From Phycomyces blakesleeanus NRRL 1555(-) (taxonomy: Eukaryota > Mucoromycota > Mucoromycetes > Mucorales > Phycomycetaceae): a stretch of 64,000 bases of DNA. Shown piece by piece: positions 45,991-58,144 of this stretch; positions within the stretch are counted from its first letter, which is position 1; each line of letters starts with the position of its first letter. The stretch covers positions 1,178,001-1,242,000 of the forward strand of contig NW_017265138.1 in assembly GCF_001638985.1 (NCBI RefSeq). The letters run 5' to 3'. A program made the position numbers and the translations under genes. The notes below the pieces were generated by a model. That model did no database searches, was not told the origin of the DNA, and saw only the letters and a program-made list of their open reading frames with translations.

Positions 45991-48900
45991 TTAATAGTAA
46001 ATTTTTTTTGGTAAAGGAATTGCGAGTTTTTTGTTGACATTTTTTATAGTTTTGTAATCTACTATTGCAACTGTTAGGAGAATCCGATGTACTGGCATGA
46101 TGCTTTGAAAATCTTGCTTGTAGAATTCATCTTGTAACAACTCAACTCCTTCTAATTCTCTTGTTTTGTCCAAAGTGGATTTGAACCATTTGACAAATGC
46201 AAATACATGCTGACTACTATGGGGATTTCTGTATGTTAGAGAAGAAACAGTTGGTCTAAAATTGTGAACAAAAAGATACTGAATCTCTCCAACATACGCA
46301 TGTTCCGACTCAGTTCGTTCAGTGAAATATGCTTGTATGTATGATCCGCGGCCATTCGTGCCAATGTACCCTTTGTAGCTTTGCCCAAGAAGATCAACAG
46401 ACTTCACCATTTCGATCCAGTCATTGACGAAAGGTGAGTCATCAATTACATCTTTGCAACCTGAGATCTGTGGATTCTTGTACGCAGCTTGATAATATCC
46501 TACAAGACAAGCATATTCATGTTTTGGCATAAATGATAATGGTCTTGTTTTCAATGGCAAGGCGGATGGTGGCAGGGGCTCGTTTCCACAAATTGTCATT
46601 GAAAGATTCTGTGAAGCTTCAAGATATTTGGAAATTGAGAAAGAGTGAGAGAGGTAAGTGTTGGTGTTGGTGTTGGTGTTGGTGTTGGTGTTTGTTGTGG
46701 TGGTTGAAGTTGAAGAAGTTTTTAAGAGGAAGAATTCAAGATTTGAGATTAGGAACGAAGATTCGTGAGAACTTGTGTAGGTTTTGTTTATTGAGAAAGA
46801 TTTGGTATCAAAGTTTTATCCGGTTCCTACACTGAACTACTACTGCTATTTATATTGTTTTGGATTGGGAAAATTATATGACTGGGGTCAGGTAATCGAT
46901 CCTATCTGAGCCTTAATCAGAGCAACGTGATCTTGGGCTAATTAATATATGATTAATTATATAAATGTGTGTAGTCCCAATGAAGTATTAACATCGAAAG
47001 TAAAAGTGTTTATGAGTTATAATTATGCTTATAATAATCCACTGATGTATCCCATATTATGGTGATATCATCATATGAAATATAATCACTATCATGCATG
47101 CTAAATCTGTGTGTTAAATAATAAAATAATCAGTAGACACCTTTGACTGGAATAGCTGAAGCCTTATATTATTTCCTTCAGACTTATTCTCAATTACAGC
47201 AGTAGTCAATACTCATTTACAACAGTGTTGTTGTTGTTGGTGGTGAACTTATCGAAAATTTCAAAACATGCAAGTGCATGCATAGGCTTCAGAAGTTGAT
47301 GAACAAAATCTCCCTTCCACGACTCTTCAATGAACTGTCTTATAAATGTCGATTCGAACCCGTTTCTTCGATTGGTTTTGATATTTTTAGGACACTATTG
47401 TACCTTTCAAAGCTGAAAAGCCAATAGCCATAGACGGGGCCAAAGTCAATCATTGTTTGGCGTAAGTGCAGATGCAGATGCATGTTGGGAGAGAGAAGGT
47501 CCAGGTCGTACAATATCTCACACCCTTTACAGAATTCTTCTAAGCATTTGTGTCCTTTCTCAATGTCTTCTTCAGAAACACTAGGCTTGGTGAAGTATCT
47601 GAATGCGTTAACAAACTCTATCCAGTTCTTGAACTCTGGCAACAGCAACACATCCCTTAGAACAACAGGAGAGTACACAAGGCACCAAGACTTCCACTCA
47701 TCAGCCTTCATATAGGGAAATCCTTTGGCAATCTTTGTCCCAAGTGATGTGTAATTGGGTGGCAACACTACCTTCTCAACAGTCTTTTGCATGGCAACGA
47801 GTTTTTTATTGTCAATTAATCTATCTGCAACCCATCTCTCCAGCATTCTTTTGGCAGTGCCTAAGAAAAGATTGTGCATGGGATCAATGATCGTGCAGCA
47901 GACAATGTCAAAGTACTGAAGACAATGCAGTTCAGACCAGCGAACACCATGTGCAACTTCAAGACGCTGTCTCTCAGTTGGTTTGGTTGCATTTCTCCAG
48001 ATCTCTGCATCCTTACAATTGTCATTCTTAGTATGAAGGAACCACTTTGAGAAATCAAATACAGAATAATCAATAGAACTCGTTCCAGCCAACCTCGAGA
48101 ATTGATGCTTACACTTGTGGCATGCATTTGTACTTGTATGGGATGTGAACCCACATAATTTCCTTGCAGCAGGTATATCACAGGCAACCATGAGAAGAGC
48201 TGCTCGGATAGAAGTACCATTTGGACATTGGTGAGTCTTAATCTTAATACCTTTGTACAGCTCCATCAACTCATCCACAAGCGGTTTCAGATAGTTATTT
48301 ATGTCAGAAGTGCTCGCTTCTTTAGGCCCTGGCATTAACCCAACAAGAATCACGTTCTCCTTCTTGAACTGCTTACTGCATGGAAGATTACTGATTGCAA
48401 GATATATGGCACCACAGGAGTAGGTAACATCATCAAATGGCTGAAACCAGTCAATGTTCAGCGTGAGCATGAGTGATTGCTTGGTATCAACAAAAGGTAT
48501 ACCATCCACATCTACTATCTCATTCCACATCGCACCATTGTACACATCAAACAAAGTGCTATCCATTTTTGGGATGCGGTTCCATAAGTTGAGCTTGTTT
48601 TCAAAATCTGGGCGTTGAAAAAACGTCTTTAGGGCTTTCTTGACGGAGTGGAATACATATGTCTTTTTGGGTGCTTTTGACCCGGGACCAGACTTAATCA
48701 AGCTGTTGCTATACAAGGAGGTTTTACCAAAATTGGGTGATGTACAACACAAAGGGGCGGCTTCATTATCATATATGGCATGGCATTCGCTACATGCAAC
48801 ATACTTCTTGACACCACTTGTTAACACTTCAAATCCGGTGAAATGTTTGAGGCCAGCAACACTCACAGGAAGGCGGAATGGGTTGAACAAAAACTGCAGG

Positions 48901-49729
48901 ATCTTATTGATTATGACAATCAGGATTACAGCTCCTTCATCTACGACGTATAGTGAGACAAAAAGAGCAACCAAAATAACAATGAATCAGTGAATCAAAT
49001 TCAATTCCGAGATTGATTCCAATGAAGAATCTTTAATTTGATTTTTTTTAAAGAACGTTGATTAACTCTCTATTTTCTAGGATATAATATTATCTAAAGC
49101 TGTGTACCTACCTTTATCATTGTCTATCTCAACATTGGATTCATCTTCATATTCTTCTTCTTCGTAAGTGTCACTTGTATACTGGACATTATCTTCAGGG
49201 CCAAACACACAATCCGTTTCAGAGAAAGGTTGGTTTCTTGTCTATATATCCAAAATGTCATTTGTGTCATTTAGGTCTACAAAAGCGGAATGTTAGACCC
49301 AAATAAATCAATATAATAAAATAGGTTTTCTTACTTCTAAGCTCAGAATTCATTTCAACAGCCTCCTGTTCAAATTCAAAACTATCTTCCTCTTGATTTA
49401 CAGGCTCTGAAACAGCACTACGAATTGTATTGCGTGTGTCTTCATGGGCTACACATTTATTATTATTAGTGTTAGTATTATTATTATTATTATTATTATT
49501 ATATAAAATAATAAAAAAGAAAATGATATAAAATAAAATAAAATAAAATTTAATAAAGTAAAGCAAATGTATTAACCATACGCATTTGAACATGTGTAAT
49601 ATCATGATTATCTTTTTCTTGATGACGTTTAAATGTTTTAACAGATACATGATCGAATCCTAGTGTCTTGCTTTTACAGATAGAGCATCAACACTCTTTT
49701 CTAACAGTTGGTTTGCGAATAGGAGCCAT
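45991..49729 (-). pseudogene. TNP2-type transposase, copy E4 (broken)
   Basis: ATG at 49729 (MAPIRKPTVRKEC), then an in-frame TGA inside the CxCx2Cx17H motif (49688-49690), where CGA to TGA fits. Acidic exons lie near 49449-49335 and 49260-49112. The core 48974-47340 is open and has VACSECHA, NIDWFQPF, VGLMPGPKEA, ACDIPAARKLCGF and DPMHNLFLGTAKRM, so both candidate catalytic Asp motifs are intact. One A is missing in a run near 47386, shifting frame after NSVLK. A 368-bp non-coding segment (46839-47206) follows, then a linker of repeated Asn-Thr coded by GGTGTT hexamers (46655-46690 on plus), and the C-terminus 46599-45991 ending PLPKKIYY. Confidence 0.75.
46839..47206. mobile_element. possible small insertion (MITE-like) in E4 transposase
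   Basis: AT-rich, non-coding 368 bp between two segments that align with other TNP2 copies. Ends ACTACTGC and GCAGTAGT are inverted over 8 bases. No clear target duplication, so it may instead be diverged coding sequence. Confidence 0.3.
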
Positions 49730-49984
49730 TTTAAAATGAAAAGAAAGGTTTACAATAGTATTTAATAGTAAAGAAAGAGACCAAAGAAAACACACTTTTA
49801 TTTTATTTGACTTTTGATGTTGCATTCTAATGCTACACAGCTGCCAGTAGCCAATAGAGTAGCTTAAAATACTATTCAAATACTTTACTCACAAAAGTGA
49901 GCTGAACTACAATTTTACCTATTCTGTCTATCAGAACTTAGGTATACTTTACATATGCGAAATTGATCTGTTTTTGCAGTGCTG

Positions 49985-50516
49985 AAAATAATAAAAAAAA
50001 TCCATGAGGTATAGAGCTTTAAGCAGTGTTTTCATTGTCAGAGTAATATTTAGTTGTTGAAGTGAGCATGAGAATAAGATTTATTGCTGATTTAAGAAGA
50101 GAAATAAAGAGTTTTAATATATTAACACCAAATGGAAAGAGAGAGAATTATGATATCTCTTTTAAAAAAGAGTGTTTATAATAAATTTATGGCTGCGGGT
50201 AATATATTGTCCTATTTATTTTTTATCTCCTTGAGTTCAATTTGTACTACTTTATTTAGTGGACCTTGGAATATTATTTTTTGATATAAAAAACTGAAAA
50301 AATAATGACTAATACTATTTAACAACAACTCAATCTTCTTTACATCTATTCTTGCTGCTTTAACTTGTGTTCTGATTTTTATCTTGCATCTTAAGTAATT
50401 CTATTTCATTATAACTACTATATACTAGATATAACTGTATTTATATAAAATATGTCACTTTAACATATCTTTCTATTTCTTTATTTTTTTACATTTTATT
50501 ATCAGAAAACCCTACA
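49985..50516. other. AT-rich spacer
   Basis: No gene or clear repeat seen between the right end of E4 and the Tc1-like fragment. Confidence 0.5.
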
Positions 50517-50517
50517 A

Positions 50518-50899
50518 TGTTACACGAGAAACTTGAAGAATATAACAGTGCCTTTGAAAAAATCATGGAAGAGCTTGAAGAGCCTGAAATGTCAGAAGAT
50601 CCAAAAAGTTCTGCCCCGTCAACAACAGACGAAACCCCAAAAAAAGTAGAGGGCAATATCAAAAGCCTATGGATAAAGATATAAAAAAGCTTCTTTATCT
50701 CTACTTCATAAGGGGATTAACTATCAAAAAAGCCAGCAAGATAGTAAATATGAAACAAACAGCTGCTGGTGGCTATATTTTGAAGCGGAGAAAGTCTCCA
50801 GTTGTTTTTTTCATTAAAAGCAACAAGGAGGCTACAAGTAACAAAAAAATGAATCTTTTATTCGAAACTTACTCTGCAATAAAGAAAGAATACAAATAA
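50518..50899 (+). pseudogene. possible Tc1/mariner-like transposase N-terminal fragment
   Basis: Two overlapping frames. ATGTTACACG at 50518 opens an acidic stretch ending in PSTTDETPKK. After a run of seven A's the sense passes to another frame: MDKDIKKLLYLYFIRGLTIK, then KASKIVNMKQTAAGGYILKR. The latter looks like the helix-turn-helix found at the start of fungal Tc1-like (DDE_3) transposases. The DDE domain is absent. The assignment rests on pattern only, and an unrelated small HTH protein is possible. Confidence 0.35.
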
Positions 50900-52680
50900 T
50901 ATCATTGCATTTTCAATTTTAACATAATTATTATAATGAGATACTTGCTTTATTATTTTATAACTGCTGTAAGGTCTTTAACTTCAACAAAGTAATCTGG
51001 AGAAAAGTTTGCATATTCTGTTAGTTCTCTCTATAGATATTTTCTATGACGTATCTTTGTAGAAAGATCTACATATATTGAAGTGCTATTATATTAGGCG
51101 TTTGGCACTTATATAAAAAAATATGACAGTTATATAAAAAAAAATACGACATTTACAAAAAAAATTACTATGGTTATATAAAAAAAATACAGCGTTTACA
51201 AAAAAAAAATCTACAGTTATATAAAAAAATATGACGTTTACAAAAAAAAGTATGACGTTTACAAAAAAAAGTACGACGTTTACAAAAAAAATACTACAGT
51301 TATATAAAAAAAATTGTAAGATATAAGGATAAAAAATTTGAGTGCCATGTACCCTTCCGCCAATAGTAAAAGGGAGGAAACAAATTCAGATGGCAATGGG
51401 AGCAAATTCAGTTGGCAATGAATGAAAATTCAATTTCTATGGAAGCCAATCAGATGTCAATGTGTTCTAATTAGATGGAAACAGATGCTAATTAGATGGA
51501 AATGGGCGTCAATTGAATGGATAAAACCAGTACTTGAATAAAATATGGGAAGATAATTCAAAGACAGGCTTAAAAATTAGAATAGGGAACTTCATGTCAT
51601 CATTGAAAAATTACTATATTGATATTTCATATCAAAGAGTAACCAATACATTTGTACAAAATATATAATGCTAATGACAACTTAGAAAATTTTCTTTCTT
51701 GTTCTTTCTTTTGTTCATAACAAACTCTGATGCCAGATTTTTATTATTATCATAAATAATTAAGAAAATTCAGTAATTTATCTGCTTCAAGATATGCGAG
51801 AAACACTTTGGAATATATAAGAAATACTTCTTATTTTGCAGAAGGGCCAAAAAGCACTCTAAAAATAACAGGCATTATACAACTGAAGATTTCTGAACTA
51901 CATAATAGCATAAATGAATATACATTTGAGAAGCCCACCCCAGACTATGATGTAAGAAATAATAAAGTAAAGAAAAATAGATAAGCTAATGTAAAGCAAT
52001 ATAATTCTTTGATGTTCTAATCTCAAGATTAATGCTTGTATTAAAACTATAACTTTGAAATACAACTTTAAAATGATGAATCATGTTTTTGGATTTAACT
52101 CAACAAGAAAAACAAAACAACTATTAACACATTCATGTTTTATATGTAATAAAATGATCATCTATCTTCCTGTATAATCTTTAGAACCAAATTCAAATAC
52201 AATGTCTATTTTAAGAAAACAATGACATAATGTGCACCAAACATGTGTGTCTACTCAAACAAAGTTGCGTAGACTTTACCACATGTCACAAAAACTAGAT
52301 ATTTGTTGCAAAAGTCTTTCAGTTATAGAAAAACTGTGTGAAGAAAAGAACTTGTAAGTTCATGTCAGGTAGGTATAATAAATTGTATACTCAATAAAAA
52401 AACATGAAATTATTCAAATAATATTTAGGCAATACAATTAATGAATAAAGAATTGTTCTTTTTATAACAACCAATAAAACATTTTTAAATAAAAATTCTC
52501 TATGAAATGAAACTTTTTTACCCAATTAAAATTGTGAACAAATCAGAATATCTATAGATAAGAGATATTTAAGAGAATATTTCTGTTGAAATGACTAATA
52601 TCAGTGAAACATATACAATAATAGAATGTATTTTATTCAATTAAAATAATTATAAAAACCAAAATAATATTTTATTAGAG
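50900..52680. other. AT-rich region with short tandem repeats
   Basis: At 51110-51320, repeated GTTATATAAAAAAAATACGAC and GACGTTTACAAAAAAA units. At 51370-51530, loose repeats of AATTAGATGGAAA/CAATGGGAGCAAATT type. No gene is supported. Confidence 0.6.
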
Positions 52681-52871
52681 AAGATGTTATCTAATGGAAA
52701 AAGTGCGACTGCTAAAAAAGAAAGATTGGACAAACCCAGTAAAACACAAACAATATCCCAACAAAAGTTATGGAAATGTATAAATTCATGCTGATAATAA
52801 TATACAGATCTCTAACAATACAAAAAAGAAAATATTTCTCTCTCTTTCTTTTTCTTTAATTAATTTTACTA

Positions 52872-53118
52872 ATGAAAAACACTTCTTTAAAAATGAATAT
52901 TAACAATACTGCAGCTATTTGCTATCTTTTTTGTCACAGAAAGAGAAAAACCATTACTAAAAGAAAAAAGAGAACTGTTTACAAACGTCTTAATCTCGAG
53001 ACATGGTCAGATGCAAAATGCAAGATTGAGTTTTGTATTACTCTTCCAGAGGTAGATTACCTTTTAGAAGCTATGTTTTGCTATAAGCCAAGCCTCAAAA
53101 AACTACTATTTTTTTATT
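52872..53118 (+). pseudogene. Harbinger transposase, N-terminal part
   Basis: ATG at 52872. A basic region (KRKTITKRKKRTVYKRLN) is followed by LETWSDAKCKIEFCITLPEV and DYLLEAMFCYKP, resembling the segment that precedes the DDE_4 domain in fungal Harbinger transposases. Coding stops at the Tigger insertion. The last few codons before it may already be intron. Confidence 0.5.
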
Positions 53119-53120
53119 TA

Positions 53121-53799
53121 CAGTGGTCCCTCAATAATTTCACGCCCCTTTAATTTCACACTTTGATAATTTCAAGGCTCTGAAGACCCAACTCAAAAAA
53201 TAGGGCTTAACTTTCACGATTCTCGTTAATTTCACTTTCACGAATTTTTTTGGCCATGAATCCTTAAAGAAAAAAATAGCCAATCAGACGAGAGCAATAT
53301 AGTTAAATTTTGGTTTAATTTTTTTAATCCAGACTTTTCACAATTTTGTAATTGACATCAATGTCAAGTGCATTAAGTTTTTATGTCAAACACTGGGTTA
53401 TCAAGTTGACATCTAGCTTAATTTTTTTAAAATATTTTTTTTTCATTTTTTTTCCAGAAATAAAATAAAACTATATGTGCTATATTTTGATTAAGTTTCA
53501 TTTATTAATTGTTTAGTAAAGATTATTCACTTGAAAAATATAAGTATAATTCAAATTTGTTTGTTACAAAAGTTTTTAATATAGATTTTATTATTTCTAT
53601 CTGTCATTACTATTTATTGTTCTTTGCAATTGTTACTATTTACAAGCATATTACGAAATCAAGCTTTGACTGTACTTGGCTGCTAACTTTTTTTTCTATT
53701 TTTAAATGAAGAAAAATATATTTCCTATAGAAAATTGTTTTTATTTTATTTGAAAAAAAATAAATTTTAAAAAGACTCAAAGAAGCTGGTTACTTTAAT
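53121..53799. other. Tigger 3' untranslated side
   Basis: Terminal repeat followed by AT-rich sequence without a supported gene. A 66-codon plus frame at 53509 has no recognisable content. Confidence 0.5.
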
Positions 53800-55587
53800 T
53801 TACTTTGAGTTTGTAGTTTTCTGGAACTTGTTTCTAAGGTCTTCAACCTTACTGACGAAGTCTCTGTCAATATCCTTGTCTTCCAAGATATCCAAAAGCA
53901 TGCAAACACACTCAAACTTTTCCAAAGTAGAATAAGTTCTCTTGAAAGGAACTGCTGATTCCACTTCAGCAATTTCTTCATTGCTGTTGTTGTTAGCTGC
54001 ATTGTCATCTGCGTCATACTCTTCCATAACAATGTCAGCAATCTCATTCTCATTGATCACTCTATGAGTGCATTGTCTCTCATAGAGTGGATCTGATTTG
54101 CTGGTTGGATAATCTTCAAGAGACAGAAGACCTGATCTGGCAATCTTGTCTAGGGCTTCTTCCAAACCCTCGACCAGAACCTTTTCAGCCAGACTTTGCT
54201 GAATCATAGCCTGGTTTACATCTATAAATTATATTTAGAATATTAAGAAAGTGGAATTGAAAGATTATAGTACTATTATAACCAATAAATTGTTTTACTA
54301 ATATCTTCACTATCTTTGTCTTCAATGAAGCGAAATATTGTTGCATTCCAGCAGTTCTCAATAGTCTTTGCTGAGACAGATTCCCAAGCCTCTCTTATCT
54401 ATTTCATGGCCCACAATTAATCAATTTCAAAGATTTTATTAATGGCCCAAATCTTATCTTGTTGGTCATTTTGAATCATGCCAATATACTGATATGCCTT
54501 GGCATACTGTTTATGCTTGAAATAAGCCTTAAAAGCCCAAATGATACCACCATCCAATGGCAGAAGGTAGGACGTGGTGTTTGGAGGCAGAAAAAGAAGC
54601 TCAACATTTGTAGGCGTATAATCTACTATATGGCCAGAGAAATTATTGAGGATCAAAAACACTTTGCAGTTTTGTGCTTTCATTATATGATTAAAGCGAC
54701 GGAGAAAAACATAGAAGATGGATTGTGTCATCCAGACATTACTGTTGTACTGATACATAGAAAATCCATGATCTACTGCCTCTTGTTTTTTGTTGTTTTT
54801 GTTAAAACAGTTTGGTCTTCTTTGCGACCAATCATCAATATGTCAGACCACTTGTCTGTTCCATTGGCATTGCACAAAAGGCCTACTGTAAGCCGCTTCT
54901 TATTTTCCTTCCAACCTGACAATTTCTGGCAGGAAATCGTTGTTCTTGGTGGGGTGGCATAGAAAAGTGCTGTTTCATCAAAGTTATAGATGTCACAAGC
55001 ACTATAAGTCTATATCTTCTCTTTGATAGCAGCCTTGTCAATCTGAAGTGACTCTATGTCTGTTGAACCAGCCTTACCATGAATTCGATTCATCTTGATA
55101 CAATGACACTTTCCAAACTTCTCCATTCAGCCTTGAGAAGAATTAAAATCTTTAATGTCTATTCTTTCAGCAAAAATAATAGCTTTAGTCTTAATCAATT
55201 CCCAAGTGATAGGAATCTGATTATTTTCAGCAATGTTGATCCAAAGGATCACTGCTTCTTCGATTTGCTATAGTTATGTGACAATATAATAAGGTTAATT
55301 TTATTTTTTATATAGAGCAAAAATGCATAATGTTGAGATATATTACATACAGGCCATTGTCCCTTTATAACACACTTTCTGTTCTTTACATCGGCTTGCA
55401 TTATCAAGACTTGGTCTCCTCTCTTCAAAATCTTCGAGATTGTAGAAGCATCAGGAGCTTTCTGAAAGCCAAAGGTTTTCTTTGCCCACTCAGCCAATTG
55501 AGGGTTACTTATAGAAGGCTTTTTCTTTTTCATATCGCAAATCTCAAGATGATTTGCAATATTAAGCAAAATGTTTTTTTTGCTCAT
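53800..55587 (-). pseudogene. Tigger/pogo transposase (CENP-B-like), inactive
   Basis: N-terminal HTH part (MSKKNILLNIANHLEICDMK, with ASTISKILKRGD). An intron at about 55349-55269 (GTATGT..TATAG). A second HTH segment EEAVILWINIAENNQIPI. The DDE domain contains IYNFDETALFYATPP, VFLILNNFSGH and FLPPNTTSYLLPLDGG. C-terminal tail to TAA or TAG near 53800. The second catalytic Asp is Asn (AAT) in LILNNFSGH, where the family has LILDN. Stops: TGA where Trp is expected after SSQG (about 55130), and TAG where Gln is expected after KEKI (about 55010). A frameshift near 54780. The copy is dead on several counts. Confidence 0.85.
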
Positions 55588-55977
55588 ATTTATTGTTTAG
55601 TTCTGAATTTGATAGATTTCATTAAAGTATCAAAAAAATTGAAAATGATATTAGATAAGCATTATATAATAAGCTAAAAGCATACCAAGAAGATGTTATT
55701 ATTTGATTGAATAAGAATTTGAAACAATAATTGGTTACAAGACAGAGGGGGTAGAAAACAGCAATGCAGCCAGGGGTTATATTTAAATAATGAATTTAAA
55801 CAGAGGATTAAAGCATATCAAATCATTACTTGATATATTTTTCTCTATTAAAGAATATTGTAAACTGCGCCAATAGTTAGTGGGAAATATATACTCCGAA
55901 CTCATTAATTTCACTCTTCAATAATTTTAAGGCACCTGGCCTTCCCTAGACCTTGAAATTATCGAGGGACCACTGTA

Positions 55978-57257
55978 TGTATTTACATATTTAAATTAGA
56001 TAAAGCAAATGTATACTTTAATGGAACTCACTCCTGTGCTAAGCTTTAAGCATACTCAAATCTACATTATCCGTGTGACACATGAGTTTGCTTTTACTCT
56101 TTTATTGTACCGGTATGCCTTTCCATGTTGCTTATTTTCCATAGAGACAGTTTGGAGAATGTCAAAAGGCAACATTGCTTGTATCATCAATGGCTTCTTA
56201 GTGATATTTTTTGATAAGTTTAAATATGGACTTGAATTTGACACTTGACAATTTTCTGCAGAGAATTGCAAAAAATTTGCTGAAGCAACTTATGAGAAAT
56301 GTAAATATAAACACTTCAATACTCTTGTACAATATTTTTTGTTATTATTTTTTTTAAAATATCTAATATAAGCCTAATTAATAAATGTATATTTTTTCTT
56401 AGCTTGGATCTACAAGCATATAGTCAGTTTTGTAGATGGAACAATGCAAAACATTTGTCGTCCACAAGAGAAAGCAGACTAAAAGATTATATATAATAGA
56501 TGGAAAGTGAGTTGCTTGTTGGATATTTAATTAAATTATGCATCTGTGTAGTAAAATATTTGTATGTTTTTGTATTCATCTTGTGATTTGAACAGCACAT
56601 CCATTGTCTTAAGTATCAGGTAATTGTGACACCTGATAGTATCACCAGTAGCCTCCTTGGTCCTTTCACTGGGTCCACTCATAATGTAAGAATGTTTGAT
56701 AAGTCCAGAACATTGGATTGTCTCATCTTGCATCTGAGTACTTTAACTCCAGAAAGAAATAGTGGTTTACACTATGTAATTTATGGTGACCAAGCATATT
56801 GAAAATCACTATATATTTATAGAGAATTTACAGTATATGAGATAAAAGAGTATTATGAGTTATTTGATATAATGCTTTTATACTTTTGATTTACAACTTT
56901 CTACTACTATGTTATATATAGCTTTTTTAAAAGAAGTTAACAGGAAGATGTCATGAACAACAGTACAGGTCGAGATGGAGTTCAGGAAGGTATCAAAGTA
57001 CTTTAAATACTGCATATATCATTTAGTCTTTCGCAATTGAAAGAGGTACAAAGCCAGCAATAATATACATTTTATCAACTCTTTTCAAGAATATGCATAC
57101 GTGTATAAATGGTTTAGCAACCACAGCAATTTTTGGGCTGCCACCACCAAAAATTAAGGAGTACATTACCAGACTCATGCGTGAACAACAACCAAGAGAC
57201 ACAATCAATAAGATGAATACTATTTTGGACAATTTGCCTAACTTAGTTCAGTCTTAG
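55978..57257 (+). pseudogene. Harbinger (DDE_4) transposase, C-terminal part
   Basis: Resumes after the Tigger element: LLYRYAFP, FSIETVWRMSKGNIACIING, DKFKYGLEFD. An intron from about 56299 to 56402 follows, then SFVDGTMQNICRP (first catalytic Asp region). KYQVIVTPDSITSSLLGPFT and HYVIYGDQAY (second Asp region) are in the plus frame near 56610-56800. The end is NMHTCINGLATTAIF and LREQQPRDT-like sequence (LMREQQPRDTINKM) up to the TAG at 57255. Stops at several points show decay. Domain order matches Harbinger transposases. Confidence 0.65.
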
Positions 57258-57366
57258 GGCTATATAAATAAAAAATAATATTTATAAACCTGTCAAATCT
57301 TATATATTAAATTTTATTACAGTATTTTTGACGTATTATTATCAACAAAAACTTTTTTACAAGCTG

Positions 57367-58144
57367 TTATAGAAGAATCAAGCACTTGTCAAAAAAAGCC
57401 TCTTGCTTTTCCATGTGCTGGGCTTGTTTTTCAAGATGGTGATCTTGCTTCTTCAGAAGAGATAAGATCTTTCTGTTGATGATGGCCTCAGAGTAAACAT
57501 CATCACTGTTTTCAAACAGCACATCACTGCTGTCATCATATCTCTTGACTCTCTCATCTTCTCTCTCATCTTCCTCATTTCCAGTCAAGATTTCAGCAAC
57601 AGTTTGTTGCCCAGAAGAAGAACCATTTGTGTTGAGCATCTCTGGTTCTGAGTGACTATATAATGCTATGTGCATTATTTCATCTTCTTTATTCTTGCCC
57701 AATATTGTCTTTGCAAAATCTGATGCTTTCTTCAGAATTTTTCCTTCTTTAAATTTATCTTTCTTTAAATATAAGTATTAAGTTAATAACTATTTTATTG
57801 TTTTCTATTTTATATATATGAAGTACTTACTTTTTGCATTGCCTTGTATGTAGCCCTTCCAAGTGTGGTTTGCAATATGGAATCTAACTTTGTCCATCTT
57901 TTGTTATGAGATAAACTCATAAATTCCTGGTACTATCTGAACATTTATTCTTTTTGTTTCTGATACATGACTTCATTAATTTCTTTGGGCTTTTATTATC
58001 CACGGCATTGACAGCACTTATGATTTTGTTCCATGTCTGTGTTCTATTTCTATATAGCTGAGAATAGGGATGGAACTTATGATAAGTCTGCAGCAATGCA
58101 AGCTTTCTTTCATTATTTCATTTTTCTTGAGGTGAAGCTTTCAT
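57367..58144 (-). pseudogene. Harbinger Myb/SANT-like partner protein (broken)
   Basis: The 5' part reads NNERKLALLQTYHKFHPYSQ then LYRNRTQTWNKIISAVNAVD, a Trp/aromatic pattern like Myb- or MADF-type DNA-binding domains. An intron lies near 57764-57830. The C-terminal part (57702-57367) is acidic (GNEEDEREDERVKRYDDSSD) and ends in a coiled-coil-like LLKKQDHHLEKQAQHMEKQE. Frame changes and a TAA within the DNA-binding part show decay. Harbinger elements typically encode such a partner next to the transposase, and the convergent position fits. Confidence 0.5.

Larger units (their letters stand above)
42826..49981. mobile_element. CACTA element E4
   Basis: 7156 bp. Left end CACTGGGGAATTAGATTTCT. 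The right end on minus is CACTGCAAAAACAGATCAAT. Both carry CATATG and GTAT words at matching depth. Flanks are TTG (42823-42825) and CTG (49982-49984), a duplication with one C/T change. The accessory gene on plus and the TNP2 gene on minus are convergent. Both are damaged but retain long frames. Closest relative: E1. Confidence 0.65.
53121..55975. mobile_element. Tigger/pogo element
   Basis: 2855 bp. Left end CAGTGGTCCCTCAATAATTT, right end on minus CAGTGGTCCCTCGATAATTT. TA duplication at 53119-53120 and 55976-55977. It carries one transposase gene on minus. The clean ends and intact duplication show insertion after the Harbinger element was in place. Confidence 0.95.
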
